A stretch of DNA of 64,000 bases. Source: Okeania sp. SIO2C9. GTDB lineage: Bacteria; Cyanobacteriota; Cyanobacteriia; Cyanobacteriales; Microcoleaceae. Within the stretch, counting starts at the first letter, position 1, and every line of letters starts with the position of its first letter. Shown here one piece after another: positions 29,991 to 39,867 of the stretch. The DNA lies in the NCBI RefSeq assembly GCF_010672455.1, contig NZ_JAAHGO010000017.1, positions 79,126 to 143,125 on the forward strand. Reading direction: 5' to 3'. The translations under genes were made by a program, and so were the position numbers. The notes under the pieces are model-generated. The model saw nothing but the letters and a program-made list of their open reading frames with translations. It was not told where the DNA came from and did not search any database.

Positions 29991-31064
29991 ACCTAGTTTT
30001 TTGTCAAATTTTCGGCTTTTATTGTTAAGCTGTCTCTAGAAAAATTGTTTTTTTCCTCCAACAAATTAAAATTAAAATTACTTAACATCATACGATTTCA
30101 ATATAGTTTCCAGAGTTTTTTTACAAATTAATCACACCAATCCTGTGACTATAAAAATCATATCATAGACTGCAAATTCAGTAAATTCGTCAAATAATTG
30201 AGAATAATGTCAATAACTACCCAACTTTACGTTTATTCATAATGTGCTTAACATGACAATTTTAAAATTATCTCTTCAGAAATATTTGTTTTAATAATGT
30301 TAATAACAGTAGGTAGCCAAAATTAAACGTAAAGCAGAAAACTTAGATTAAAATGTAAGTACCTGTGCGTAAATTTGTCACAGAAAAAGTACAACAAACA
30401 TCAGTGGCTTGCTATGTATTTAGGGTTTGCTGAAAAAGTCTTTTGGTCAGAGTAGGAGGACCGAGTCAGGAGGGACGGAGAATTATAGAGGAGGTAGGAG
30501 GAAGAATTGTCTGTTTAATTTTCTGTTCTTGCCTGCCTAAAATACTGATTTTTTGAGCTTTTTGGACTGAAAAGCTGACATTTTTTTCGACAATAATATA
30601 GAAGTGTTGGGAGATGGAGGAGATTTTTATATTTTCTTTTGCGGGTTTAATTCCCCACCGTCAAGGGTGGTGCTTAAAATTGTTTGGGGTTATAAGACAT
30701 GGAGTGCCCGGTCTTTGACTATCCATAAGCAATTAGACTTTCTGCCTTTCCTGCGGAATGCTACGCAAACAGCATAGCTGCCTTCTTCAATAAAGGTAAT
30801 TATTATGACATGATATCACTGACTACTTGCCCTTTATACTACGCTTTGAAGTTCCTAATATAGGTTCAACTTATCCTTTGCCTTCTATGCTTTCTTGTTG
30901 ACCCAACATGATGTTGCAAGAAGCCCAATACTCTTACAATGGATAATTAATCCATTAGGCTTTATTGCCTCTCATGAGCGAGGAGAAAAAAAATCAGATT
31001 TCCTGATATTCAATTCCTTAACGGTTAAAACCAGAGGTAATTATCCATTATTCATTATCAATTG
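29991..31064. other. Intergenic region between methyltransferase and NTRC
   Basis: AT-rich without a gene. It holds a left M5 end (GGGTTTGCTGAAAAAGTC at about 30423) whose right end is missing, a CCCCACCGTCAAGGGTGG hairpin (about 30653) and a 21-nt repeat at 30749-30769 followed by CAGCATAGCTGCC, the same context as at 24122. Confidence 0.6.
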
Positions 31065-32438
31065 ATGAACACGAAGTCTGATATTATGACAAAACAAAGA
31101 ATAGAAAACTTAGTAATTATAGGTTCAGGACCAGCAGGCTATACTGCTGCGATCTATGCAGGACGTGCTAACCTCAAACCAGTAGTCTTTGAAGGTTATC
31201 AAATAGGAGGTGTACCAGGCGGTCAACTAATGACAACTACTGAAGTAGAGAACTTTCCTGGTTTTCCCGAAGGTATTACCGGACCCCAATTAATGGAACG
31301 AATGAAAAATCAAGCAGTTCGCTGGGGAACAGAACTATACACCGAAGATGTTACTTTTGTAGACTTAACTCAGTACCCATTTACTATTAAGTCAGAGGAA
31401 CGAGAAATTAAGACTTATAGCATCATCATTGCTACTGGGGCAACTGCCAAAAAACTCAAACTACCTAGTGAAGAAAAATTTTGGAATAGTGGTATTTCTG
31501 CTTGTGCTGTCTGCGATGGAGCTAACCCTGCTTTTAAAGGAGTGGAATTAGCAGTTATTGGTGGTGGGGATACTGCAGCGGAGGAGTCTCTTTATTTAAC
31601 TAAGTATGGTTCTCATATTCATTTATTGGTACGTCGAGACCAGATGCGGGCTAGTAAGACTATGCAGCAGAGAGTCTTAGAAAATCCGAAAATTACTGTT
31701 CATTGGCAAACTGAAGTTATAGATGTATATGGTAATGGTGTGTTGGAAGGTGTGAAACTCAGAAATAATCAGACTGGAACACAAAAGGATTTACCAGTTG
31801 GTGGTTTGTTTTATGCTATTGGTCATACCCCAAATACTCAAATTTTTCAAGGGCAGTTGGAATTGGATGAGAAGGGTTATGTGCTGACTCGAGATATGGT
31901 TAAAACTAGCGTTGAAGGTGTCTATGCTGTGGGTGATGTCCAAGATAGTGAGTTTCGTCAGGCAATAACTGCTGCTGGTAGTGGTTGTATGGGAGCAATG
32001 TTGGTAGAGAGATGGTTGTCGGAAAGAGGTTTGGCACAGGAGTTTGCTCAGGAAAAAGTTACTCAGAAGTCGGATGAGGAGATAGTTGTTGATACTGTTG
32101 AGAGTTTTGACCAGAATGCTACTCACCATCTGGGTGGTTATGCTTTGCGGAAACTTTACCACGAGAGCGATCGCCTAATTATAGTTAAGTATTCTGCTCC
32201 TACCTGTGCTCCATGTCATACTTTGAAGCCTATTTTGGAGAAGGTCTTACAAGAGTTTGAGGGAAAAATTCATTATGTAGAGATTGATATTGAGCAAGAT
32301 CCAGAAATTGCTCAGAATGCGGGGGTAATGTCTACACCGACGATTCAGTTTTTTAAGAATAAGGGTTTGGTTGAACAGTTGAAAGGTGTGAAGCGTAAGA
32401 GTGAATATAGAAAAGTGATTCAGGGTAATTTAGGCTAA
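31065..32438 (+). CDS. NADPH-thioredoxin reductase with fused thioredoxin (NTRC)
   Basis: About 457 residues. The N-terminal reductase has the FAD motif [32 protein letters not shown], the redox pair CAVCDGA (C147/C150), the NADPH motif GGGDTAAEE and [16 protein letters not shown]. The C-terminal thioredoxin domain has active site CAPC (C381/C384) and the cis-proline motif STPT. NTRC is typical of oxygenic phototrophs and reduces 2-Cys peroxiredoxin with NADPH. The usual thioredoxin site is CGPC; the Ala here is a mild variant. Starts at 31062 (TTG), 31065 and 31086 are all possible; none has a good ribosome-binding site, and homologue length suits 31086. Confidence 0.93.
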   Translation: MNTKSDIMTKQRIENLVIIGSGPAGYTAAIYAGRANLKPVVFEGYQIGGVPGGQLMTTTEVENFPGFPEGITGPQLMERMKNQAVRWGTELYTEDVTFVDLTQYPFTIKSEEREIKTYSIIIATGATAKKLKLPSEEKFWNSGISACAVCDGANPAFKGVELAVIGGGDTAAEESLYLTKYGSHIHLLVRRDQMRASKTMQQRVLENPKITVHWQTEVIDVYGNGVLEGVKLRNNQTGTQKDLPVGGLFYAIGHTPNTQIFQGQLELDEKGYVLTRDMVKTSVEGVYAVGDVQDSEFRQAITAAGSGCMGAMLVERWLSERGLAQEFAQEKVTQKSDEEIVVDTVESFDQNATHHLGGYALRKLYHESDRLIIVKYSAPTCAPCHTLKPILEKVLQEFEGKIHYVEIDIEQDPEIAQNAGVMSTPTIQFFKNKGLVEQLKGVKRKSEYRKVIQGNLG

Positions 32439-32636
32439 TCTAAGTCTTAGATGGGTGGGAAAATTTCTAACTATATCAGTGAAAAACCACAAACATTTTC
32501 ATTCTCTGAAGCTCCTGAAAAAAATCGGCGGGTCAAAGGAATTTCAGTTGCATCCTCACAAAAATTCTGATATAATAAAAACTATATGGTTATACTCGCC
32601 CATACACATGACTTTTTATTCAACTAAAAATAGTTA

Positions 32637-32876
<240 letters not shown>

Positions 32877-33125
32877 TAGTTATAATTTCGAGCGCGAATG
32901 CTGTAGAAAGGAAAATCAATTTAAAAGAGACCAAATAGTTTCTATATTTGATCAGAATTTCCAACCACTCATTTGTAAAATTATTTTATTAAATTGGTAT
33001 TATCTAGAAATAATGTTATGTTATGTAATTTTATGTTAGGTTTCGATTCCTCAACCCAACCTACAGTATTTACTCTTAACGAAGGTTCTCTAATTCCTCG
33101 AATGTAAAAGAATTTTATTTCTTTT

Positions 33126-33491
33126 TCAGAAATTCAATCCCACCTTGTTATTCTGCTTTTTATTCTGCATTATAATTCGATTTAATAAACACTTCAAACT
33201 CTTCAATAGCACCATTAAATCAGATGTTAATGCTCTGGCGAAACCTCTATTATTGCGAATTAATCCATTATTAGGGGCAATTTTAACTGCTTTTTCACAA
33301 GCAAACATCACCTTTTCTACTTGCTTGTTCAGACTACCTTTCCAGCAAATATAATTCCAATCATCAGCATAAATTTCTAAATCTGAATCCAATTCTTGAG
33401 CTTGATTATAAGCTAAAATTGCTTCATCAACTTGACCTTGTGTGACTAATTTATTTCCAATAAAAACGAGACTCTTTGCTGAATTTAAACT
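33126..33491 (-). pseudogene. TPR tail of the WD40 STAND gene, beyond an amber codon
   Basis: After TAG at 33492-33494 the same frame stays open for about 121 codons: SLNSAKSLVFIGNKLVTQGQ, VDEAILAYNQAQELDSD, LNKQVEKVMFACEKAVKIAP, NNGLIRNNRGFARALTSD. These are tetratricopeptide-like helices. After TSD the frame slips; the other frame continues FNGAIEEFEVFIKSNYNAE and stops, the expected ending. So there is one nonsense codon and one frameshift. It is the natural C-terminus of the upstream gene. Confidence 0.8.
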
Positions 33492-36400
33492 CTAGTCAGA
33501 GTCAAGTTTTACTGCCTTTTGAAAAGCAGAAACTGCTTCATCAATTTTACCATCTGCTGCCAATTTTTCGCCCTGTAAAAAGAAGGCTGTTGCAGAAGGT
33601 TCTATTCCACACAGACGACGATCCTCCTCACTGACATTGGGGTTATTCTTCAGGTAGTCGCGCACCCAATTACAAGCGTGTACTAGCAAATCATCAAGAT
33701 TTAAGTTCCAAAGTTTGAGGCTTTTATCGTCACTAATAGTTAGAAGAATATCATCGTTGGGGCTAAAAGCAAGAAATTCGACCAGGTGATTATGGCCAAG
33801 TAAGGTGTGTATTAAAGTCCCATCTCGTTTCCAGAGTTTGATTGTTTTATCGTGACTTGTAGATGCAATCATATTACCCTTGGGGCTGAAAGCAACTCCC
33901 GTAACTAAATTGCTATGACCTTTGAAACTCCTTAAAAAACGGCCACCTGGTTTCCAAAGTTTGACGCTTTGATCGGCACTAGCAGTAGCAATGAGGTCGC
34001 CATTGGGGCTAGAGGCAATACTAAAAATCCTACCTTCATGCTTTTCGAGAGTCCTTAAGGGAATGCCATTTTGTCTCCAGAATTTAAGTTTTGCATCGTA
34101 ACTTCCTGAAATAATTAGATCTTTTGTGGGGCTGAAAATAACGCTCAGAACCGTATGGCTATTATCTGAGAGAGTCTTTACTTCACTTCCATCAGGTTTC
34201 CAGAGTTTTATTGTGCGATCGCGACTAGCAGTAGCCATTATATTTCCGTCAGGACTAAAAGCAATGTCGTAAATATTTTTATCGTGTCCTTTCCAATTAT
34301 TAAGCAAACTGCCGTCAGATTTCCAAACTTCAATTATACCACTTGCATTACCTGTAACAATATAATCACCCTTGGGGCTGAAGGCAACACTGTTGAGACC
34401 TTTGCTACTTATTCCAGAGGCAATAGGAGTAGCATTGGACTTCAACAGAGCGTGATAGTCCAAAATATAGAGTTGCTTATCGTAACAAGCCAAAGCAATT
34501 AAATCTCCTTTGGGACTGAAAGCAATACGTCGGCAATGATATCCATTAAATGTGTCTGTTACTGTATTCTTTTTCCAAAGTTTTAAGGTATTATCCATAC
34601 CAACCGAAGCAATTAGAGTACCATTGGGGCTAAATACAGCATTGTAAATGGGATTGCTATGTCCCTCAAGAGTGTCCACTAAGTTACCGTTGGGTCTCCA
34701 GAGTTTAATGGTGTTGTCTGCACCAGCAGTAGCAATTAGGCTGCCATCGAAGCTAAAAACAACGCTGAAAACTTTATCACTATGTCCTTCCAGAATATTT
34801 ACTAAATTGCCATCAAGGTCCCAAAGTATGACATTGTTATCAAAACCTCCAGAAGCGATTAGATTGCCACTGGGGTTGAAAACAACGCTAAAAACTGTCT
34901 TTTTATGCCCTTCGAGAGTGTTTAGCAGATTGCCATCTGATGTCCAGAGTTTAACAGTCTTATCGGCACTGGTAGTAGCAATTAGGTCGCCATTGGGACT
35001 GAAAGCAACACTGTAAACTTTATGTCCTTGATGTCCTGTGAGAGTTTTAAAGAAGCTACCATCAGATTTCCAAAGGTTGACAGTACCATCAAAACTAGCA
35101 GTACCAATTAGTTCTCCATTGGGACTGAAGGAAATTTTCCTGACTTCTTTGCTATGTCTTTTATGCTCTTTGAATATTTGAAACGAGCTACCATCAAATT
35201 TCCAGAATTTTACAGTGCCATCTTTAGTGGCAGTTACAATTAGATCGCGTTTGGGGCTAAAAACGACTCTATAAACTTGAGAATTATGATCTAAGGTATC
35301 TATTAAAGTGCCATCTCGCGTCCAAATTTTTACTGTTGTGTCTTGGCTGGCAGTAGCAATTAGTTCCTCATCTCCGTAAGCTACATGATATCCAAACCTT
35401 ACTCTTAATATTGGCTTACTATGTCCTCTAAGAGTAGTTACAACAGTACCATCCTCTCTCCAAACTGTCGCAGTTGTGTCAGAACTTGCTGAAGCAATTA
35501 ATTTACCATCATGGTTGAAAGCTACACTATTAATTTCTGTAGTATGTCTATCTAAGCTATTGTACTCCTTGAAACCCTGCCAATAAACCATCTCTCGCAG
35601 TATATCAATACCTTGAATGCGGGTCTTCATTTCTACCCAGTTAGCTTTTTTTAAATTTTTCCCAAGCTTAATACCTTCAATTAGTGCATCGACATTTTGA
35701 GTTGCAACAAACCGTGATTTTAAATTATTAATTTCAGAACTTATCTGGGCATTCAGGGCTTTTTGCTCTCCAATAAAAGTCCTAATAGCAAGAAGAGAAA
35801 CTATTACAGAAAACGTGACCAGTCCACCAAATATTTGTTGATGTTGGCGTTGTTTTTGTTTATATTCCTTTTCTTGCTGTTCTTGACTCAACCGAATAAA
35901 CTCTTTCTCCCCTTCAGAAAGTTCCTCTTGACGCTCTTTGAGTTTTTCCTCTGCTTGGACAAGTGCCGCCCCTCGCAATAATTGTTCCCGATCTTGCTGC
36001 ATCTCCTGCCAACGACGCATTATCCCTCGCATTCGTTCTTGCCAGGCACGAAATTCTCGGTCTGCTTCCATCCATTCTCTGAGTTGACCCCAGTTTCTAA
36101 TTAAGGCTTCATGGACAACTTCAACAGTTTCTTGTTCTGTTTTTTGCTGTTGCTCTGAATTCTCTTTTTGTTCGCGGGTCACAACTCTACGGTTGGTAAC
36201 CACTAACCGCGCATCAGCCAATTTTTTGACTAAATTCCAATTGCTCTCATTCAAATCTTCTCTAGTAGCGACTCGTCGAGTGTCTTCTGTTCCTTCCCCT
36301 GGACGAACTAACTGTACAAAAATGCGGTGGACTTTTTGTTGTTCCTCTGGTTTGAATTGACTATATTTTTCATCAGCATAACGAGTTAATGCACCTGATA

Positions 36401-37445
36401 CTTGACCAATTTCTTTATAGGCTTTATGAGTTAAAATTTTACCTTGGCGTTTTTTCCAAAGTTCTGTTAAAGCAAATTCTAATAAGGGTAAATTTCCTGG
36501 TTCTTTCTCTATATCTTTAAAAATACGTTCTACTAATCCTGCTTCAAAGTTAACCCCTAATTTTTGAGCGGGTTTTTCAATAATTTCTCTGAGTTCTTTT
36601 TCGTTCATGGAGGGAATTTTCACATCTCCATTATTTCGTAGAACATCGGCTAATGGTCGATAAGACAATACATTTCCTAAAAAATCTGCCCGCATCGTAG
36701 TAATTAATAAAGTAGATAAAGAAGATTGTTCCTTGAAAGATTGAAATGTATTTAAGAGAATATCTAGAAAATTCCGGCGGGTTTGTTCGTCGTTACAAAG
36801 AGTATAAAGTTCTTCAAATTGGTCGGCAATTAATAAAGTCCGACTTTGAGGATGATTATGTTGTATTTTCTCAAAAACTTTTAGTAATTGATTAGTCTTT
36901 TTTGTATCTTTTAAATATTCGGATAACTCGTCAGTTTGAATAATGAGTTGAGTTTGATTTAAGTCAGGTGTGTAGAGTGGAATTAATGCTTGAGCAAGAG
37001 CATAAAATGGGTCTTTTCCGGGACGAAAGTGGGTAAATAGCCAATTTCCTTCTATTAATAATTTCGGAACTAATCCTGCAAAAATAACGGAAGATTTACC
37101 GCTCCCAGATGCACCAAGAACAGGAATAAATCTCTTTGTCTGAGTAGCTTGATAGAGTTCTTCAATAAATACATCTCGCCCGAAGAAATATTCGGCATCC
37201 TGTTGATTGAAGTGATATAAGCTTTGATAGGGACAAGGTAAATTATCATCTACATCTTCTTCAGTAGATGTTATAACTTCTTGTTTTTCATAACAATAGT
37301 TGTAGATAATAGTCTTAGATTGATTAATATTAGCTGTACTTGCTACATTTACCAAAGCCATTGCATTTTCGTCACCAGAAAAATCTATATTTCCAGTAGT
37401 TTGACTTTGATTAGGTGAAGGTTTTTCATTTTCTTCTGTAGTCAT
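33492..37445 (-). CDS. STAND NTPase with TM segment and about 15 WD40 repeats, 1317 aa
   Basis: N-terminal leader with NIDFSGDENAMALVNVAST then NINQSKTIIYNYCYE, like effector-associated segments of cyanobacterial STAND proteins. Novel-STAND NTPase: FFGRD at 88-92, Walker A GASGSGKSS (111-119), Walker B-like TLLIADQFEEL (about 203-213), winged-helix region VEVVHEALIRNWGQLREWME. A coiled coil and one TM helix (IFGGLVTFSVIVSLLAI) precede about 15 WD40 blades ending in motifs such as DTTVKIW and DKTIKLW, enough for two propellers. It ends FQKAVKLDSD, the start of a TPR cut by TAG. STAND proteins are signal-sensing switches, often in defence or cell death; the ligand is unknown. A zinc-ribbon/GUN4 gene lies 75 bp upstream on the same strand. 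Confidence 0.88.
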   Translation of the reverse strand: MTTEENEKPSPNQSQTTGNIDFSGDENAMALVNVASTANINQSKTIIYNYCYEKQEVITSTEEDVDDNLPCPYQSLYHFNQQDAEYFFGRDVFIEELYQATQTKRFIPVLGASGSGKSSVIFAGLVPKLLIEGNWLFTHFRPGKDPFYALAQALIPLYTPDLNQTQLIIQTDELSEYLKDTKKTNQLLKVFEKIQHNHPQSRTLLIADQFEELYTLCNDEQTRRNFLDILLNTFQSFKEQSSLSTLLITTMRADFLGNVLSYRPLADVLRNNGDVKIPSMNEKELREIIEKPAQKLGVNFEAGLVERIFKDIEKEPGNLPLLEFALTELWKKRQGKILTHKAYKEIGQVSGALTRYADEKYSQFKPEEQQKVHRIFVQLVRPGEGTEDTRRVATREDLNESNWNLVKKLADARLVVTNRRVVTREQKENSEQQQKTEQETVEVVHEALIRNWGQLREWMEADREFRAWQERMRGIMRRWQEMQQDREQLLRGAALVQAEEKLKERQEELSEGEKEFIRLSQEQQEKEYKQKQRQHQQIFGGLVTFSVIVSLLAIRTFIGEQKALNAQISSEINNLKSRFVATQNVDALIEGIKLGKNLKKANWVEMKTRIQGIDILREMVYWQGFKEYNSLDRHTTEINSVAFNHDGKLIASASSDTTATVWREDGTVVTTLRGHSKPILRVRFGYHVAYGDEELIATASQDTTVKIWTRDGTLIDTLDHNSQVYRVVFSPKRDLIVTATKDGTVKFWKFDGSSFQIFKEHKRHSKEVRKISFSPNGELIGTASFDGTVNLWKSDGSFFKTLTGHQGHKVYSVAFSPNGDLIATTSADKTVKLWTSDGNLLNTLEGHKKTVFSVVFNPSGNLIASGGFDNNVILWDLDGNLVNILEGHSDKVFSVVFSFDGSLIATAGADNTIKLWRPNGNLVDTLEGHSNPIYNAVFSPNGTLIASVGMDNTLKLWKKNTVTDTFNGYHCRRIAFSPKGDLIALACYDKQLYILDYHALLKSNATPIASGISSKGLNSVAFSPKGDYIVTGNASGIIEVWKSDGSLLNNWKGHDKNIYDIAFSPDGNIMATASRDRTIKLWKPDGSEVKTLSDNSHTVLSVIFSPTKDLIISGSYDAKLKFWRQNGIPLRTLEKHEGRIFSIASSPNGDLIATASADQSVKLWKPGGRFLRSFKGHSNLVTGVAFSPKGNMIASTSHDKTIKLWKRDGTLIHTLLGHNHLVEFLAFSPNDDILLTISDDKSLKLWNLNLDDLLVHACNWVRDYLKNNPNVSEEDRRLCGIEPSATAFFLQGEKLAADGKIDEAVSAFQKAVKLDSD

Positions 37446-37520
37446 GATTTTATCAATTAATATCTTTTGACTTCTGTACGTTGCTAATCCAATGCTTTCT
37501 TTATCTAACTTATGACTTCG

Positions 37521-38438
37521 TTAACTACTGCCACTACAAATTATTAGTCGCGATATCAAAGCAACAAAAGTTTCAGGAGCCATCATTTTACCAACTCCAT
37601 AACAAGCACGTCGTCGCCATATAATTATAGGTAAGTGACCCTCTGGAGCTTGCAGGTTAAAACTAAGTTCATCATAATATTTCCAACTTTCTCCATCTCG
37701 CCATCCCACGCGATCACAAAAATCTCCATATTGTCCACCTACACTTTCCCATATACGTTGTTGTACATTTAAGCCAAACAACCCGTTACTATAATATTCC
37801 CAAAGCCAGTCAATAGTCAGAAGGTCTGTGCAGGGAAAATTTTCAATATCTATTAACTGTAGCCAACCTTCATCTTCGCGGAGGGTTACTTGCAACAACA
37901 ACTCCCAGGTAAGTTCGTCCGCTTTTCGCCATTTTCCTGCAGCCAAAAGATTTATCAGTGGGTTATAGTCTATCCCTACTTCTGACATCGGTGCTTCAGG
38001 AGTTGCCATGGCATTTAGATTTTCTTCAATACGATATAAAGTATCTGTCAATATTTCTGGGTTAAGTTGTTCGAGGCGATAAAGTACCCACTCTAGCTGA
38101 GAATGAAGCTGAAAGCGTTCCATTGCTGCCCGATCTAACTGAGCTTGTAGTTTATCTAGTTGTCTTTTGAGGTCCCCATTGAAATTTTGATTGTGATTTA
38201 CCTCATCTACTTGTGCAAAAGGTAAACTTATGGTATTATTATGAATATTTTGATTTTTCTGGTCTTGTACAAATTTCCACATTTGTCTAGCCCAGTTCAA
38301 TTTTGCTTCTTCTTTTCGCTGATATATTTCTGCTGTAGAAAGGAAAGTGGTGTCTGATGTTAAATCCCAACTGCAGACAGAACAAAATTCTGGGAATGTG
38401 TCAATATATTCTGTGCCACAAACAGGACATAGTACCAT
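37521..38438 (-). CDS. Zinc-ribbon and GUN4-domain protein, 305 aa
   Basis: N-terminal CPVC and CSVC (C4, C7, C19, C22) form a zinc ribbon; a coiled-coil region with LKRQLDKLQAQLDRAAMERF follows; the C-terminal GUN4 domain (about 150-290) shows YNPLINLLAAGKWRKADELT, CTDLLTIDWLWEYYSNGLFG and GWRDGESWKYYDELSFNL, EGHLP. GUN4 domains bind tetrapyrroles and regulate Mg-chelatase; in multi-domain cyanobacterial proteins the role is unknown. The position directly before the STAND gene suggests an operon in which the GUN4 protein could be a sensor. Confidence 0.85.
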   Translation of the reverse strand: MVLCPVCGTEYIDTFPEFCSVCSWDLTSDTTFLSTAEIYQRKEEAKLNWARQMWKFVQDQKNQNIHNNTISLPFAQVDEVNHNQNFNGDLKRQLDKLQAQLDRAAMERFQLHSQLEWVLYRLEQLNPEILTDTLYRIEENLNAMATPEAPMSEVGIDYNPLINLLAAGKWRKADELTWELLLQVTLREDEGWLQLIDIENFPCTDLLTIDWLWEYYSNGLFGLNVQQRIWESVGGQYGDFCDRVGWRDGESWKYYDELSFNLQAPEGHLPIIIWRRRACYGVGKMMAPETFVALISRLIICSGSS

Positions 38439-38558
38439 ACTAAAGTCAAAAGTTAAAAGTCAAAAGTTAGAAGTGATATTTGATATCAAATCCATCTGCT
38501 TCATAAAACTGATACAACGCGTCACAAAAAGTGATAAATTGATGTTTACTTCCTGCTT

Positions 38559-38579
38559 TCCTGCGGAATGCTACGCAAA
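38559..38579. repeat. 21-nt repeat next to the tnpB stop
   Basis: TCCTGCGGAATG...CGCAAA, preceded by CTTT and followed by CAA. It lies 24 bp beyond the tnpB stop codon, in the element's right-end region. Confidence 0.85.
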
Positions 38580-38602
38580 CAACTGAGACCGTCAGCGGTT
38601 AC

Positions 38603-39727
38603 TCATCCACAGGCATTCACGGTCAAGCCAACCGCATCTCTTAAATTAATTGAGGCATTTCCTACGGAATGCTCCGCAAACAAGTCTCTCTCAATGGATA
38701 GACCACATTCTGGGCAGTCATAAGTTCTGATATTCAAAGGCATATCCTGTACATGACCACAACTAGAGCAAGTCTTAGAAGATGGAAAAAATCTGTCTAC
38801 TACTACTAATTCACAGCCGTACCATTGGCACTTGTATTCAAGCTGTCTTCTAAACTCGTAAAATCCTTGGTCTGCTATAGATTTCGCCAGCTTATGATTG
38901 GCTAACATACCGCTGACGTTCAAATCTTCAATTGAAACAGTGCCGTGGTTTTTAGCTAGATATGTTGTCAATTTATGAAGTGCGTCTTTACGGATGTCAG
39001 CTATTCGTCTATGCTGTTTGGCTAGCCTAACTACAGCTTTGTACCAATTACTTGAATGCTTGACTTTCCTACTAAGTTGTCGTTGTAATTTTGCTAGTTT
39101 GTCTTGAGCTGTACGATAAGGCTTGATGCTTGGAAAAACTTCACCAGTGCTTAGTGTTGCTAGTGTCTTAACGCCTAAATCTACACCTACAACTTCAGTA
39201 TTTTTCGGTGTTACTGTTGGAGCAAATTCAAAAGCTAAACTAAGAAACCAATCACCAGCTTGTTTGCTAATGGTGATTTTTTGAGTTGTTGCTTCAATGG
39301 GTTCATAAGTTTTTACCCAACCAATAAAAGGTAATTTATGAGACCAACCATTAAGTTTTATTGGTTTTCCACAATTATCAATTGTGAAAGAATCAGACCT
39401 ACCTTTCTTCTTAAACTTTGGATGTTTACCTAAACCTTGAAAAAACCTCTTAAATGCTTCACCTAAGTTGATGTTTGCGCAGCATTCCGTAGGAAAAGCA
39501 TATTGGTACACCTTAGAAGATAAGCGTTTCATCCAAGGATAAAGTGGTTTAGTATGGTTAGTAAACACTTCTCTGAGTTTACGAGCATTAGGCTTGTAAC
39601 CGTCCTGATAAGCAGCATTCCACAGACTCAAACCCCAGTTGTAGCACCACCGTGAATAGCCAGCGTGTTGAGCCAAGAGCGTTTTCTGTCGATTATTTAA
39701 TTTGAGTTTTGTTCTGATGGATTTCAT
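38603..39727 (-). CDS. IS200/IS605-family TnpB with two in-frame 21-nt inserts, 374 aa
   Basis: N-terminal KLKLNNRQKTLLAQHAGYSR then WCYNWGL; RuvC-I VGVDLGVKTLATLSTGE; RuvC-II SIEDLNVSGM; zinc ribbon CSSCGHVQDMPLNIRTYDCP ECG; RuvC-III ERD. TnpB is an omega-RNA-guided DNA nuclease. Two extra heptapeptide-size inserts are visible: one gives YAFPTECCANINLGEAF where YAFINLGEAF is expected (39474-39494), and one gives ERDLFAEHSVGNASINL where ERDLNASINL is expected (38660-38680). The second lies between the catalytic Asp and the NASIN helix, so activity is doubtful although the frame is intact. It ends VGLTVNACG. No tnpA nearby. Confidence 0.9.
   Translation of the reverse strand: MKSIRTKLKLNNRQKTLLAQHAGYSRWCYNWGLSLWNAAYQDGYKPNARKLREVFTNHTKPLYPWMKRLSSKVYQYAFPTECCANINLGEAFKRFFQGLGKHPKFKKKGRSDSFTIDNCGKPIKLNGWSHKLPFIGWVKTYEPIEATTQKITISKQAGDWFLSLAFEFAPTVTPKNTEVVGVDLGVKTLATLSTGEVFPSIKPYRTAQDKLAKLQRQLSRKVKHSSNWYKAVVRLAKQHRRIADIRKDALHKLTTYLAKNHGTVSIEDLNVSGMLANHKLAKSIADQGFYEFRRQLEYKCQWYGCELVVVDRFFPSSKTCSSCGHVQDMPLNIRTYDCPECGLSIERDLFAEHSVGNASINLRDAVGLTVNACG
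38660..38680. repeat. 21-nt repeat inside tnpB, RuvC-III
   Basis: Plus-strand TCCTACGGAATG...CGCAAA; read as tnpB it encodes FAEHSVG between ERDL and NASINL. Removing exactly these 21 bases restores the family motif. Confidence 0.9.
39474..39494. repeat. 21-nt repeat inside tnpB, opposite orientation
   Basis: In tnpB sense it reads TCCTACGGAATG...CGCAAA, opposite to the insert at 38660. It splits a TTC codon: TT + 21 nt + C. Removal restores KVYQYAFINLGEAF. Confidence 0.9.
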
Positions 39728-39867
39728 TTATGGGTGAGTGCCACCTGCCTAAAAGTATGCTTAAATGCCGATTATATCGTTATTCTCGGATTAAGTCAAT
39801 GCTCCCCATCCCCCCATCCCCCTATCACCCCATCTCCCCATCTCTCCATCTCCCCATCTCCTTCAAA

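Noticed and set aside
30640-30720. tRNA-like GGTTTAATTCCCC segment
   Set aside because: Only a T-loop-like string; no acceptor, D or anticodon arm fits around it.
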